Shown here: in pieces, positions 15,871 through 24,022 of the stretch
Layout of the letters: every line of letters begins with the position of its first letter
How positions within the stretch are numbered: position 1 is the stretch's first letter
Assembly: GCA_964570325.1 (NCBI GenBank)
Contig: CAZMXS010000043.1
Span: 1-41,484, forward strand
DNA from: CAZMXS01 sp964570325
GTDB taxonomy: Bacteria; Verrucomicrobiota; Kiritimatiellia; CAIQIC01; CAZMXS01
DNA: 41,484 nt
Reading direction: 5' to 3'
Translations under genes and position numbers: made by a program
Notes under the pieces: generated by a model
The model's database searches: none
The model's input: only the letters and a program-made list of their open reading frames with translations
What the model was told of the DNA's origin: nothing

Positions 15871-18006
15871 ATGTGTATGAAGCGTGGCGGGTTCATGCTG
15901 TTTCTGCTGGCGGCGCTGGCTGTATCCGCCGCGCGCGCGACCAACGTAATCCGCGTGATGAGCTTCAACCTGCGCTATGCCTCCGCCGCGGAGGATGCCG
16001 GCACCTGGAAACAATGGAACCATCCGTCGTATTCACCCCAGCGCCGCGAGTTTGTCGTCCGCATCCTCACCAACCGCCAACCGGACCTGGTCGGATTCCA
16101 GGAGGGTGAAGACACCCAGCTCGACTACCTCGCGGCGAGTCTCCCGGCGCATTATGCTTTCCAACGCCAGTTGCCCAGCGGCGGCAGCGGGGCGGAGAAC
16201 GCCGCCTTCATGTGGAATACCAACACCCTGGAGCTGCTCGACCGCGGGGCGTTTTCGCTGGGCACCAGCCCCGGCGGCGGCTACTGGAACAACGCCCCGG
16301 GCTCCAACTTCAACCCGTATCTGTTTTTCCCGGACATGGGCCTGGGGTTCCCGCGCCTGGCGCTGTGGGGGCGATTCCGCCTCCGTGTTTCAGGGCAGCA
16401 ATTTTATTTCTATACCACGCATTTCGATTTCAATTCGGCGCCGCAAGTCAACAGCGCCGCGCTAATCACCAGCGACGCGCAAGCGCGCGGCGCGCGGATA
16501 CCGGCCTCCCCATTGGCCATCTCGGTCGGCGACTACAACAGCACGCAAAACAACAATGACTGGCGGCTGTTCACCGGCGACTACACCAGCAACGGCGTCG
16601 CCGGCGACTTCACCGACAGTTGGTGGCAGACACGCGGGAACTGGACCAACTCCGGCACCATCCACGGCTACAGCGGCGGCATCCGGCCGGCGAGCGACCG
16701 GATTGACTGGATCCTGCACCGCGGCGGTTTCGTCGCGACCCAGATGGTCATCGTGACCGATTCCGTCACCTGCACCAACCTGACCAATTCGGCCACCGCC
16801 ACCATGTATCCCTCGGACCACTATCCGGTGCTGGCCTGGCTGAAGTTCCCGGCTGTGGCAGCAGACTTCGACCGCGACGGACTCCCGGACGCCGCCGAAC
16901 TGGCCACGACCAACTGCCGCCCGGCGGACCCCGACACCGACAACGACGGCCTGCTCGACGGCGAGGAAGATCTCAATGGCAACGGCACGGTGGACGGCGG
17001 CGAAACCGACCCCGCCGCAGCCGGCAACACCCAAAAACCCACCGATATCCGCCATTACCAGATGGACGGCATCCGCGATTATTGCGCTTCGCTCCTGGCC
17101 ACACACGGACTCGACTTGTACTGGCGTTTCGACGGGCGCTATCTCTATGTGGCAACCCAGGATGCGGGCGAGGGCAGCGACCATTTTGTCTTCGTGGCCA
17201 CCACCGCCACCGAAGCCGTGGCGGCGCCGTGGGCGAAGGCCGGCCATGTCGCGCGGTGGGTGGCATACCTCGCAGATGAAAACGACAACGCCTACGCGGC
17301 CTGGCATGACGCCGCCGGTGCGCGGATCACCAATCTCTTCGCGGCGCGCGCAGCGGCTTACTACCAGAACGGCGGCTGCCTGGAGGGCGTGATTGACCTG
17401 GCCCAGCTATTCGGCGCGGGCTTCACCAGCGCCTTTTACCTGGCCGCGGGGCCGTATGGCACAGCCGACGGTGGCGCACTTTACGCTCCGGCCCAAGTTC
17501 CCGGAGGGAACGGTGACGGCAACCTCCTCGGCACGAATGAATACATCCGTATCGAGCCGGGCGATCGGGACCGCGACGGGATCAGCGATTACGCCGATCC
17601 CGATCAGGATGGCGATGGATTGCCGGACGCATGGGAAACGGCATACGGGATCAGTTGCACCGCTACGGGCGGCGCCGATGGCGCGCAGGGCGATGTGGAC
17701 GGCGATCGGGCGGATAATTACAGCGAATATGCGGCGGCTACCAACCCAACCAATGCTGCCGACTTCTTCCGCATCGCCGGCGGGGGCGCCAACCGAGATG
17801 AAGCAGCGATCGGGTGGACGGCGGTCCATCGCAAAGTTTACCAGGTCTGGCGCGCCAACGGCGGCAGCTATTCCAACACTATAGCCTGGCAGTGTGTCTT
17901 TACCAATTCCGGCGAGACCACGTTCCCCGCGGCCGTCCAGTGGTTTACCACCGCGACGTCGAACGCCAGCGGGGCCACACTATTCCGATTGTCCGTCACC
18001 CCCTAG
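15871..18006 (+). CDS. Secreted endonuclease/exonuclease/phosphatase-fold protein with calcium repeats
   Basis: The 711-residue protein starts at ATG 15871, seven bases after GAGG; ATG 15877 is also possible. After a signal peptide (about 1-23), residues 28-325 form an EEP-family domain. It has RVMSFNLRY (Asn), a catalytic-type Glu in LVGFQEGE, Asp/Asn in SVGDYNST, and YPSDHYPVLAW (Asp-His pair). Asp-rich TSP3-like repeats follow at about 333-381 (DFDRDGLPD, DTDNDGLLDGEED) and 566-590 (DRDRDGISDYADPDQDGDG). Between them lies a beta-rich domain of unknown type. The final 80 residues resemble the C-terminus of the protein encoded at 7408. It is probably an extracellular phosphodiesterase or nuclease; the substrate is unknown. 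Confidence 0.85.
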   Translation: MCMKRGGFMLFLLAALAVSAARATNVIRVMSFNLRYASAAEDAGTWKQWNHPSYSPQRREFVVRILTNRQPDLVGFQEGEDTQLDYLAASLPAHYAFQRQLPSGGSGAENAAFMWNTNTLELLDRGAFSLGTSPGGGYWNNAPGSNFNPYLFFPDMGLGFPRLALWGRFRLRVSGQQFYFYTTHFDFNSAPQVNSAALITSDAQARGARIPASPLAISVGDYNSTQNNNDWRLFTGDYTSNGVAGDFTDSWWQTRGNWTNSGTIHGYSGGIRPASDRIDWILHRGGFVATQMVIVTDSVTCTNLTNSATATMYPSDHYPVLAWLKFPAVAADFDRDGLPDAAELATTNCRPADPDTDNDGLLDGEEDLNGNGTVDGGETDPAAAGNTQKPTDIRHYQMDGIRDYCASLLATHGLDLYWRFDGRYLYVATQDAGEGSDHFVFVATTATEAVAAPWAKAGHVARWVAYLADENDNAYAAWHDAAGARITNLFAARAAAYYQNGGCLEGVIDLAQLFGAGFTSAFYLAAGPYGTADGGALYAPAQVPGGNGDGNLLGTNEYIRIEPGDRDRDGISDYADPDQDGDGLPDAWETAYGISCTATGGADGAQGDVDGDRADNYSEYAAATNPTNAADFFRIAGGGANRDEAAIGWTAVHRKVYQVWRANGGSYSNTIAWQCVFTNSGETTFPAAVQWFTTATSNASGATLFRLSVTP

Positions 18007-18066
18007 AGCCGTTATATTGTCTCCGCGCTGAAGACGCGGGATAGCCCATATACCACCGGAAGCAGG

Positions 18067-19263
18067 ATGAGCCAGGAACGGGCCCAGACAATTATTGACG
18101 AGGCTTGGCGCGCGGGACTGAAAGTTCCGCGCCAGGTCATCTTCGGGCGCGGCGTCCTGAACCGATTGCCTGAAATCGTCGAGGCGCTCGACACCACCGG
18201 CCCGGCCATGGTGCTGGCGGGCGGCCGTTCATTTCTGAAATCAGGCCTGAAAGAGCGTTTGGAAAATCTGTTGCGTGAAACCGGGCTCCGCTACAACCTG
18301 CATGCGGGAATCAACCGCGAACCGACCGTGGCGATGGTGGACCAGGCGGCCGCGCGCGCGCGGGAGATGGCGCCCGGCCTGATCATCAGCATTGGCGGCG
18401 GGAGCGTCATGGATTGCGGCAAGGCGGTGGCCGCGTTGGCTGTCAATGCCGGGTCAGTCGAGGACTACCTGGAAGGCGTCGGCCGGGGATTCAAGCTTGA
18501 ACGCCCGCCCCTGCCCCATATCGCCATTCCAACCGTGGCAGGCACGGGCGCCGAGGCAACCAAAAATGCCGTCGTCGCCTCGCTGGAACAGGGTTTCAAA
18601 AAGAGCATGCGGGATGACCGCATGCTGCCATCCGTTGCGCTTGTGGATCCAGCCCTGACTATCACCGTGGACAAGCGAGTGACGGCGGCGGGCGGGTTGG
18701 ACGCGATTACGCAACTGATCGAACCCTGCATCTCGGCCCGGCGCCGCCCGGAAACCACGCGCTTGGCGCAACGCGCCTTGACCGGCATCCGGGCCGCCTT
18801 GCCGGCCTGCTGGGAAAATCCATCCGACCTGGCGGCCCGCGCCGAAATGTCCTTGGCCAGCCTGGTCAGTGGCATTTGCCTGGCGAATTCCGGCCTGGCC
18901 ATGGCGCACGGGCTGGCCGCCGCGTTGGGCGCCCTGCACGATTTTCCGCATGGACTGGCCTGTGGGCTGATGCTGCCGCACACGTTGCGATTCAATCGCG
19001 ACGCCTGCCCGGCGGAAATGGCCTCCGCGCTGGGCGTGTTCCTCGGCACGACCGGTGACGACGACGCCGTCATTGATCGAGGCATCACCGCCATCGAGGA
19101 ACTTAACCGCCGCCTCGGCATTCCAGCCGATCTCAAGTTCCTGCGGCTCACCGCCGCGCAATTGGATCGGCTGGCGCATGCCTCCATGGGCTCCAGCATG
19201 TCCGGCAACCCGAAACCGGTCACACCGCAAGCGGCTTTGGAATTCCTGCGCGCGCTGGCATAG
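18067..19263 (+). CDS. Iron-type (group III) alcohol dehydrogenase
   Basis: This 398-residue cytoplasmic NAD(P)-dependent dehydrogenase has the GGGSVMDCGK nucleotide-binding loop (110-119) and PTVAGTGAEAT (155-165). The metal-site residues are Asp212, Gln216, His281 and His295. Gln216 (LDAITQLIE) replaces the His of FucO-type enzymes, as in some subfamilies. Substrate specificity cannot be assigned. It lies outside the BMC operons, but it is the only alcohol dehydrogenase in the window and could in principle reoxidise NADH by reducing acetaldehyde. A purine-rich GGAAGCAGG precedes the ATG. Confidence 0.92.
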   Translation: MSQERAQTIIDEAWRAGLKVPRQVIFGRGVLNRLPEIVEALDTTGPAMVLAGGRSFLKSGLKERLENLLRETGLRYNLHAGINREPTVAMVDQAAARAREMAPGLIISIGGGSVMDCGKAVAALAVNAGSVEDYLEGVGRGFKLERPPLPHIAIPTVAGTGAEATKNAVVASLEQGFKKSMRDDRMLPSVALVDPALTITVDKRVTAAGGLDAITQLIEPCISARRRPETTRLAQRALTGIRAALPACWENPSDLAARAEMSLASLVSGICLANSGLAMAHGLAAALGALHDFPHGLACGLMLPHTLRFNRDACPAEMASALGVFLGTTGDDDAVIDRGITAIEELNRRLGIPADLKFLRLTAAQLDRLAHASMGSSMSGNPKPVTPQAALEFLRALA

Positions 19264-19406
19264 AGCGCGGCGCGATCCGCGGCAGATTTCAGGTGCGACG
19301 CGGGACGGCAGCGCCCCCACCGGATTTAACCTTTGCTTACGCTCGACACGACCCTTGGAATAAACTATTCATTTCAGTGTTCACGTCTCGACATAAGGGG
19401 GTCAAC

Positions 19407-20099
19407 ATGCAGCGGATATCGTTAATCCATGTCTTTTCAGTATCCATTCTGCTGACGGCCGCTATTGCCGCCACAGGCGAAACCTACACGGAACGGATTA
19501 GTGCGCTGCTGGCGGAAGCCACAACGCCAGGCGCCATCGAGGAACTGACGCTCAAGCTGGCCCACCTTCAGAAACCAAACCCGGCGGCCCTGCGGGCGCC
19601 CGATGTAGCCTACATCGTTCACGATGAACTCACTGCGGGCGACCCGACGTTCAACCGACCCTACGGCGCCACGCCCTGTCAACCCTCGGCCGTCGGCACC
19701 GATGTGTACTATCGCCAATATTCGATCCGACATTCGGGCGGAGTGTTTACCGGCCGGGTCTCGGGCGTCAGCACGGGTGGCGGAACGCTGAACGACCCCG
19801 TCATGGCGCTTTATGCCGCGACTTTTGATCCGCTTGATCCTTGCGGCCAAATCGTCGCCTACAGCGATGATATCTTCTATTCCGATCCCGAAATCGTCGC
19901 CGACCTGCCGGCTGGTGTCTACGTCATTGTCGTCACCACCTTCGGCAATGGGGAAACCGGCACATACACCCTGCGGCATAACGCCTACGACGTCAACACC
20001 GTGCCGACGCTGGGCGAATGGGGGCTGATCCTGCTGGCCGGCCTGCTGGGCCTTGTGGCGCTGCGCCGCCTGCATTCCACCGCGCGCCGTTCTGCCTGA
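19407..20099 (+). CDS. Exported protein with IPTL-CTERM sorting signal
   Basis: The start at ATG 19407 is fixed by a strong AAGGGGGT five bases upstream and by the signal peptide that follows (MQRISLIHVFSVSILLTAAI). The 230-residue protein has a beta-rich middle. It ends with VPTLGEWGLILLAGLL followed by a hydrophobic span and an Arg-rich tail (ALRRLHSTARR). This is the IPTL-CTERM variant of the PEP-CTERM/exosortase-type sorting signals. The protein should be exported, processed and placed at the cell surface. The function of the middle region is unknown. Confidence 0.85.
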   Translation: MQRISLIHVFSVSILLTAAIAATGETYTERISALLAEATTPGAIEELTLKLAHLQKPNPAALRAPDVAYIVHDELTAGDPTFNRPYGATPCQPSAVGTDVYYRQYSIRHSGGVFTGRVSGVSTGGGTLNDPVMALYAATFDPLDPCGQIVAYSDDIFYSDPEIVADLPAGVYVIVVTTFGNGETGTYTLRHNAYDVNTVPTLGEWGLILLAGLLGLVALRRLHSTARRSA

Positions 20100-20291
20100 C
20101 GCTTCCGCCACTGGTATTCAACTGCCCGCGGCCGCCATGTTGACGTGACGGATGGGTTCCTCTTGGGTGTTCCCCAAGACGGCGGCGCGGAAAGCGGAAA
20201 ACATTCTCGGATAGCGCAAGGACACTATTGGCGAAACGCCCATCGGGCGGACGGACGGCAATTGCGGCACGCAACCGACTTGGGCGCTCCG

Positions 20292-20318
20292 AAAAAGGCC
20301 GGCCGCTATTCTCCAGCC
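20292..20318 (-). terminator. Rho-independent terminator of the radical SAM / TIGR03915 unit
   Basis: On the minus strand, GGCTGG and CCGGCC pair (one G-U) around a 10-base loop and are followed by TTTTT. The structure begins inside the last codons of the TIGR03915 gene and closes this transcription unit. Confidence 0.5.
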
Positions 20319-21070
20319 GACTTTTCAGTCAGGTATTTCCAGTATCGGCGCGGCATATACTGCGCTTGCACCCTGGGATTACGGCGTTCGGGAATCGCCA
20401 CGGCGCGGTAAAAAGTCCGCCAGAGTTCCTGGTATTGCCGTTCCTCGTCGGCCAAGTTTTCCGGCCGCAGTTCCGCCAGCAGTCGCGTGGTGTCATCCGG
20501 ATCGCAAAGATCGAGCCGACCGCGCGCCCAGCGCGCCGCCAGTTGCCGGCGCCGGTCGTGCACCACCCAGCGCTCGAGCGAGAGCCGGCGCCGAAAATGC
20601 AGGGCGACCGCGAGCACGATGTTATGATCCGGCTCCATTGGCGCCCAGAATACGCCGCTGGCCAGCCGGCAGAAGCGCAGCAGACCTTTCATCCGGTGGA
20701 TTTCACCCCCGACCTTGCGGGCAACCGCTTGCGCCCGCCGCACCACGGCATTGGCTTGGTAGCCATCCACGACACGACCCCAGCGCAGCGCCAGCGCCGT
20801 ATATTCAAATGCCAAGCGCTCAATTCCAGACATTTCGGAATGATACAGATGGAGCAGGGTTCTGACGACAGCCGGCCCCGCTTCGCGCTCGATCCGCTCC
20901 AGCAGCCGCTCGGCTGCGGCCGGTTCGCCGGGTGTCGCCACGCCTTCATCCAACAAGGCCGGCGCCCAGTCGCGCGCCGCGGATACGGTGGCCTCCCCGC
21001 CCTCGGTTAAAGCCTGGTCCATTGCGGTCAGAAGGGATTCAAACGAGCCGTCGGCAAGATACACACGCAT
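20306..21070 (-). CDS. TIGR03915 (DUF4130) family protein, predicted DNA repair/modification partner
   Basis: The 254-residue protein starts at ATG 21070, two bases after the stop of the radical SAM gene. It begins MRVYLADGSFESLLTAM. It contains the family hallmarks HRMKGLLRF and WAPMEPDHNIVLAVALHFRRR, and ends with MPRRYWKYLTEK. In many genomes this family sits beside a TIGR03916 radical SAM protein, and the pair is predicted to act in DNA repair or modification. No biochemical activity is visible from sequence alone. An upstream in-frame ATG at 21103 would overlap the previous gene. Confidence 0.88.
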   Translation of the reverse strand: MRVYLADGSFESLLTAMDQALTEGGEATVSAARDWAPALLDEGVATPGEPAAAERLLERIEREAGPAVVRTLLHLYHSEMSGIERLAFEYTALALRWGRVVDGYQANAVVRRAQAVARKVGGEIHRMKGLLRFCRLASGVFWAPMEPDHNIVLAVALHFRRRLSLERWVVHDRRRQLAARWARGRLDLCDPDDTTRLLAELRPENLADEERQYQELWRTFYRAVAIPERRNPRVQAQYMPRRYWKYLTEKSAGE

Positions 21071-21072
21071 GA

Positions 21073-22317
21073 TCAGACCGCGAATAGTTCCGGCTGCACC
21101 CAAGTCTCGTCCGCTGGGCGTGTTCGCAGCAGGCGCCGGCGGATTTCATCCGCGGACAACGCCGGCGGGAGACGGTGCGGCTCGCAAACAATGAAATACT
21201 GCGCCCGCTTCATCACCACGCCCAGGCGCGGCAGATCCTCCAGCCGCAACGCGGCAAACCGCCGGGAAGACACAATCCGCGCCGCCGAAGTGAATCCGAT
21301 CCCCGGCACCCGCAGCAGCCATTCGTACTCGGCGGTTTGCACATTAAGTGGGAAATGCTGCATATTCCGCAGGGCCCATGCCGTTTTCGGGTCCAGCTCC
21401 CGTTCAAGGAATCCGGCATGCGCCGGCAACAACTCATCGTGATGGAATCCGTAACGTCGGACCAGCCAATCTGCCTGATAAAGCCGATGCTCGCGCAGCA
21501 GGTCAGGCTTTTCAGTCGGCAGCAAGCGGGCATCCTCGTTGACCGGCACAAAGGCGGAGTAATAGACGCGCTTGAGCTGATAATGGCCATAGAGACTGGC
21601 CGCCAGCCGAATGATCTGCCGATCGTCCTCCGGGCTGGCGCCGACAATCAATTGCGTGCTTTGGCCGGCCGGCACAAACAGCGGCGCGCGCTTGATCTGC
21701 TTGCGCTCGGCTCGGTTCTCGGCAATTCCCGCCGCGATCTGCGACATCGGCTGCAGAATCGCCTGCTTGTTCTTTTGCGGCGCCAGCCGCAGCAGCGATT
21801 GCTCCGTTGGCAACTCGATGTTTACACTCAAGCGATCGGTATAAAGCCCGGCCTGCCGGATCAGTTCCGGGCTTGCGCCGGGAATGGCCTTCAGGTGGAT
21901 GTATCCGTGGAAATGCTCCTCAACGCGCAGGCGGCGCACCACCTGGATCAATTGTTCCATGGTATGGCTCGGATTGAGCATGACCCCCGAGCTGAGAAAC
22001 AGGCCTTCAATGTAATTGCGTCGGTAGAAATTGACGGTCAATCGGACTACCTCGTCCACCGTGAAGCTCGCGCGGGGAATTGGATTGCTGGCGCGGTTGG
22101 CGCAGTAGGCGCAATCGTGAACGCATTGGTTAGAGAAGAGGATCTTCAACAGCGAAATACAGCGGCCGTCGTCCGACCAACTGTGGCAAACCCCGGAGAT
22201 CGCCGCGTTGCCCAGCCCGCCCCGCGCGCCGGCCGCCCGGCGGCTGCCGCTTGACGCGCACGAAGCGTCATAGCGCGCGGCCGCGGACAAAATCTCCAGT
22301 TTTCGGGCGATGTCCAT
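21073..22317 (-). CDS. TIGR03916 radical SAM protein, putative DNA repair/modification enzyme
   Basis: With ATG 22317 the protein has 414 residues and begins MDIARKLEILSAAARYD, typical of the family. The iron-sulfur cluster motif is C65-x3-C69-x2-C72 (CVHDCAYC). The C-terminal part carries a helix-hairpin-helix DNA-binding motif (LLRVPGIGFTSAARIV). It forms a two-gene unit with TIGR03915. A terminator and a perfect TATAAT lie between this gene and the upstream isomerase gene, so it is probably not part of the import operon. Confidence 0.92.
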   Translation of the reverse strand: MDIARKLEILSAAARYDASCASSGSRRAAGARGGLGNAAISGVCHSWSDDGRCISLLKILFSNQCVHDCAYCANRASNPIPRASFTVDEVVRLTVNFYRRNYIEGLFLSSGVMLNPSHTMEQLIQVVRRLRVEEHFHGYIHLKAIPGASPELIRQAGLYTDRLSVNIELPTEQSLLRLAPQKNKQAILQPMSQIAAGIAENRAERKQIKRAPLFVPAGQSTQLIVGASPEDDRQIIRLAASLYGHYQLKRVYYSAFVPVNEDARLLPTEKPDLLREHRLYQADWLVRRYGFHHDELLPAHAGFLERELDPKTAWALRNMQHFPLNVQTAEYEWLLRVPGIGFTSAARIVSSRRFAALRLEDLPRLGVVMKRAQYFIVCEPHRLPPALSADEIRRRLLRTRPADETWVQPELFAV

Positions 22318-22327
22318 ACCCGAAACC

Positions 22328-22333
22328 ATTATA
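22328..22333 (-). promoter_or_regulatory. -10 box for the radical SAM unit
   Basis: The minus strand has a perfect TATAAT ten bases before ATG 22317. No good -35 sits at 17-18 bases. If used, transcription would begin almost at the start codon, giving a nearly leaderless message. Confidence 0.35.
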
Positions 22334-22357
22334 CCCGCCGCCGACCTTCCGCGGAGT

Positions 22358-22379
22358 AAAAAAACGACGCCGGCGGCGC
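22358..22379 (-). terminator. Rho-independent terminator of the import/isomerase operon
   Basis: On the minus strand, CGCC-GCC-GGCG (extended by a G-U pair) is followed after three bases by seven T. It lies about 115 bases beyond the stop of the isomerase gene, before the radical SAM gene. Confidence 0.5.
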
Positions 22380-22493
22380 GGCGCGGACGCACCCACATGC
22401 GTGAGCAAGCGGGCACTGGTCAGACGAAATGGGCTGCCGGCCCAACCAGCGCGCGGCGCGCCCCTCGGTCGCTTTCTCCCGGGCCAGAACCCA

Positions 22494-24020
22494 CTACAAG
22501 CCTTTGCCCCGCGCAATATCCTCCGGCGTGCGGTGATCGTAGCATTCGAAGCCAATCCCCAGCGCTTCGGCCAGCGCTTTGATTTCCGCCAGGTAATCGC
22601 CACAGACGGTCATCGGGTGGTTGCTATTGATCCGCCATTCGATCCGGCCGCACATCCGCACGTACCATTGCGGCCAGTCGCGGCTGCAACGCGCGGTGCG
22701 CTCCTGCCATTGCCGCTCGGTGGGCACATCCGTCACTCCGCGGCCGGCGCAGAGGTACATCCGATTGTCGCGATAGGAAACGCGCGCCCAGGTCACGACG
22801 CCCGGCTTGCGCACCACCACCGAACAAGTCCCCCCACCCTCCTTGAAATACATCGGCGTCTGCCGTTCCGACCAGGCGCCCCGCAGCGAGGTGTGGCTGC
22901 CGCGCGCAAAATATGGCGCGAGCGCGCCGGAATTGACCAACCAGTAGAGCCCCGTTCGGGAATCCCAATAGCGCAGGTCATTGAATCCGACCGGCTCGCC
23001 GCCGCCGAGCAGCTTGAGTATCTGCATCGTAACCGCCGCGCCATCGTCCGCTTCGGTCGCCGCAACCAAGGTTTGGCCGTCGGATTCCGGACGCAGGCGG
23101 TTGTTCAGCATGCCCAACGCCAAATCAGTGGCGGGGTAATGCTCGATCCAATCCAATTGGTCCTGCACCCCCACGAAATCCAATCCGTACTGTGCGCGCA
23201 AGTCGAGCAGCGCGCAATAGACGCGCATCTGGAAAAGCGCCATCGCCCGCGTCAGTTCCCGCGCGGGATTCCGGCCCAGCCGCAATTCCATGCCCTTGGC
23301 CTCCAGGAACCGCAGCGCCGCCGCGGCGCGCGCCGCGGGTATTTTCTCGGCCATTTTCAACAGGCGCAGCCCATCGAAGCCCTCGCGGGCGATTCCGAAA
23401 ACACGCAGAAAATCCGCCTCGGAAATCTTGTTCCACATTTGCATCGAGCGCGGGCCGACCGCGCCGTAGATCATGCCGCGCAACTGCTGTTTGACTTTTT
23501 CCGCCTTGCGCCGTTGCGCGGGCGACACCGCGATCGCCAACGGACGCGGCAGCGGAAACTCACAGCGTCCGGTGGCTAAAAAAACGTGGAGCGCATCCTC
23601 GTAGTCGCCGTGGTTTGCAAAATTTTCGACAAAAAGCCGCTGTGTGGGGATGCCGACGTGCGCGAGCCCGGAGGCCGCGGCCAGCGCGCCGACCGCGCCG
23701 GGAAAGTCGGGCAACAGGCTGCCGAGAATCAGTTTGGGCGTCGCCGCCGGAAGCTGCCACATCGGGCTGACGGAGAAGTCCGGATAAGCCCAGCCGGCAA
23801 TAAAATTAAGGAACCGCTCGCCGCGCGCGCGGCGAATCACGCGGATGCCTTCCGCCACGCTGGCCACCGGCTGATCGGCGTTCAGGACACGCGGCGTCCA
23901 ACCGCATTTTTTTACCACGCGCGTGATCTCAGCCAGTTGTCGCCGAGCCACGGGCCAGACCACCTGGTTGGCTTCCGCGCGCGCATCCAACGGCAGATAA
24001 ATATCCACAATCCGGGCCAT
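22494..24020 (-). CDS. L-fucose/L-arabinose isomerase-like sugar isomerase
   Basis: The 508-residue protein starts at ATG 24020, two bases after the kinase stop; an upstream ATG at 24104 lies inside the kinase gene. It has the layout of the fucose/arabinose isomerase fold. The metal-site region LVAATEADDGAAVTMQIL gives Glu and Asp ligands. A Gly-rich segment (MYFKEGGGTCSVVV) and C-terminal INSNHPMTVCGDY supply the conserved His. It should interconvert an aldose and ketose with a divalent metal. FucI-type enzymes also isomerise D-arabinose to D-ribulose, which would suit the adjacent ribulokinase-like protein. The actual substrate is inferred. Confidence 0.82.
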   Translation of the reverse strand: MARIVDIYLPLDARAEANQVVWPVARRQLAEITRVVKKCGWTPRVLNADQPVASVAEGIRVIRRARGERFLNFIAGWAYPDFSVSPMWQLPAATPKLILGSLLPDFPGAVGALAAASGLAHVGIPTQRLFVENFANHGDYEDALHVFLATGRCEFPLPRPLAIAVSPAQRRKAEKVKQQLRGMIYGAVGPRSMQMWNKISEADFLRVFGIAREGFDGLRLLKMAEKIPAARAAAALRFLEAKGMELRLGRNPARELTRAMALFQMRVYCALLDLRAQYGLDFVGVQDQLDWIEHYPATDLALGMLNNRLRPESDGQTLVAATEADDGAAVTMQILKLLGGGEPVGFNDLRYWDSRTGLYWLVNSGALAPYFARGSHTSLRGAWSERQTPMYFKEGGGTCSVVVRKPGVVTWARVSYRDNRMYLCAGRGVTDVPTERQWQERTARCSRDWPQWYVRMCGRIEWRINSNHPMTVCGDYLAEIKALAEALGIGFECYDHRTPEDIARGKGL

Positions 24021-24022
24021 GT

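Noticed and set aside
20306..22317. Radical SAM / TIGR03915 pair as part of the BMC-linked import operon
   Set aside because: A hairpin followed by seven T and then a TATAAT lie between the isomerase gene and the radical SAM gene, so a separate transcription unit is more likely.
22251..23579. 442-codon plus-strand frame opposite the sugar isomerase gene
   Set aside because: It is antisense to a well-supported isomerase gene, and the Arg/His/Pro-rich product is typical of a shadow frame in G+C-rich DNA.
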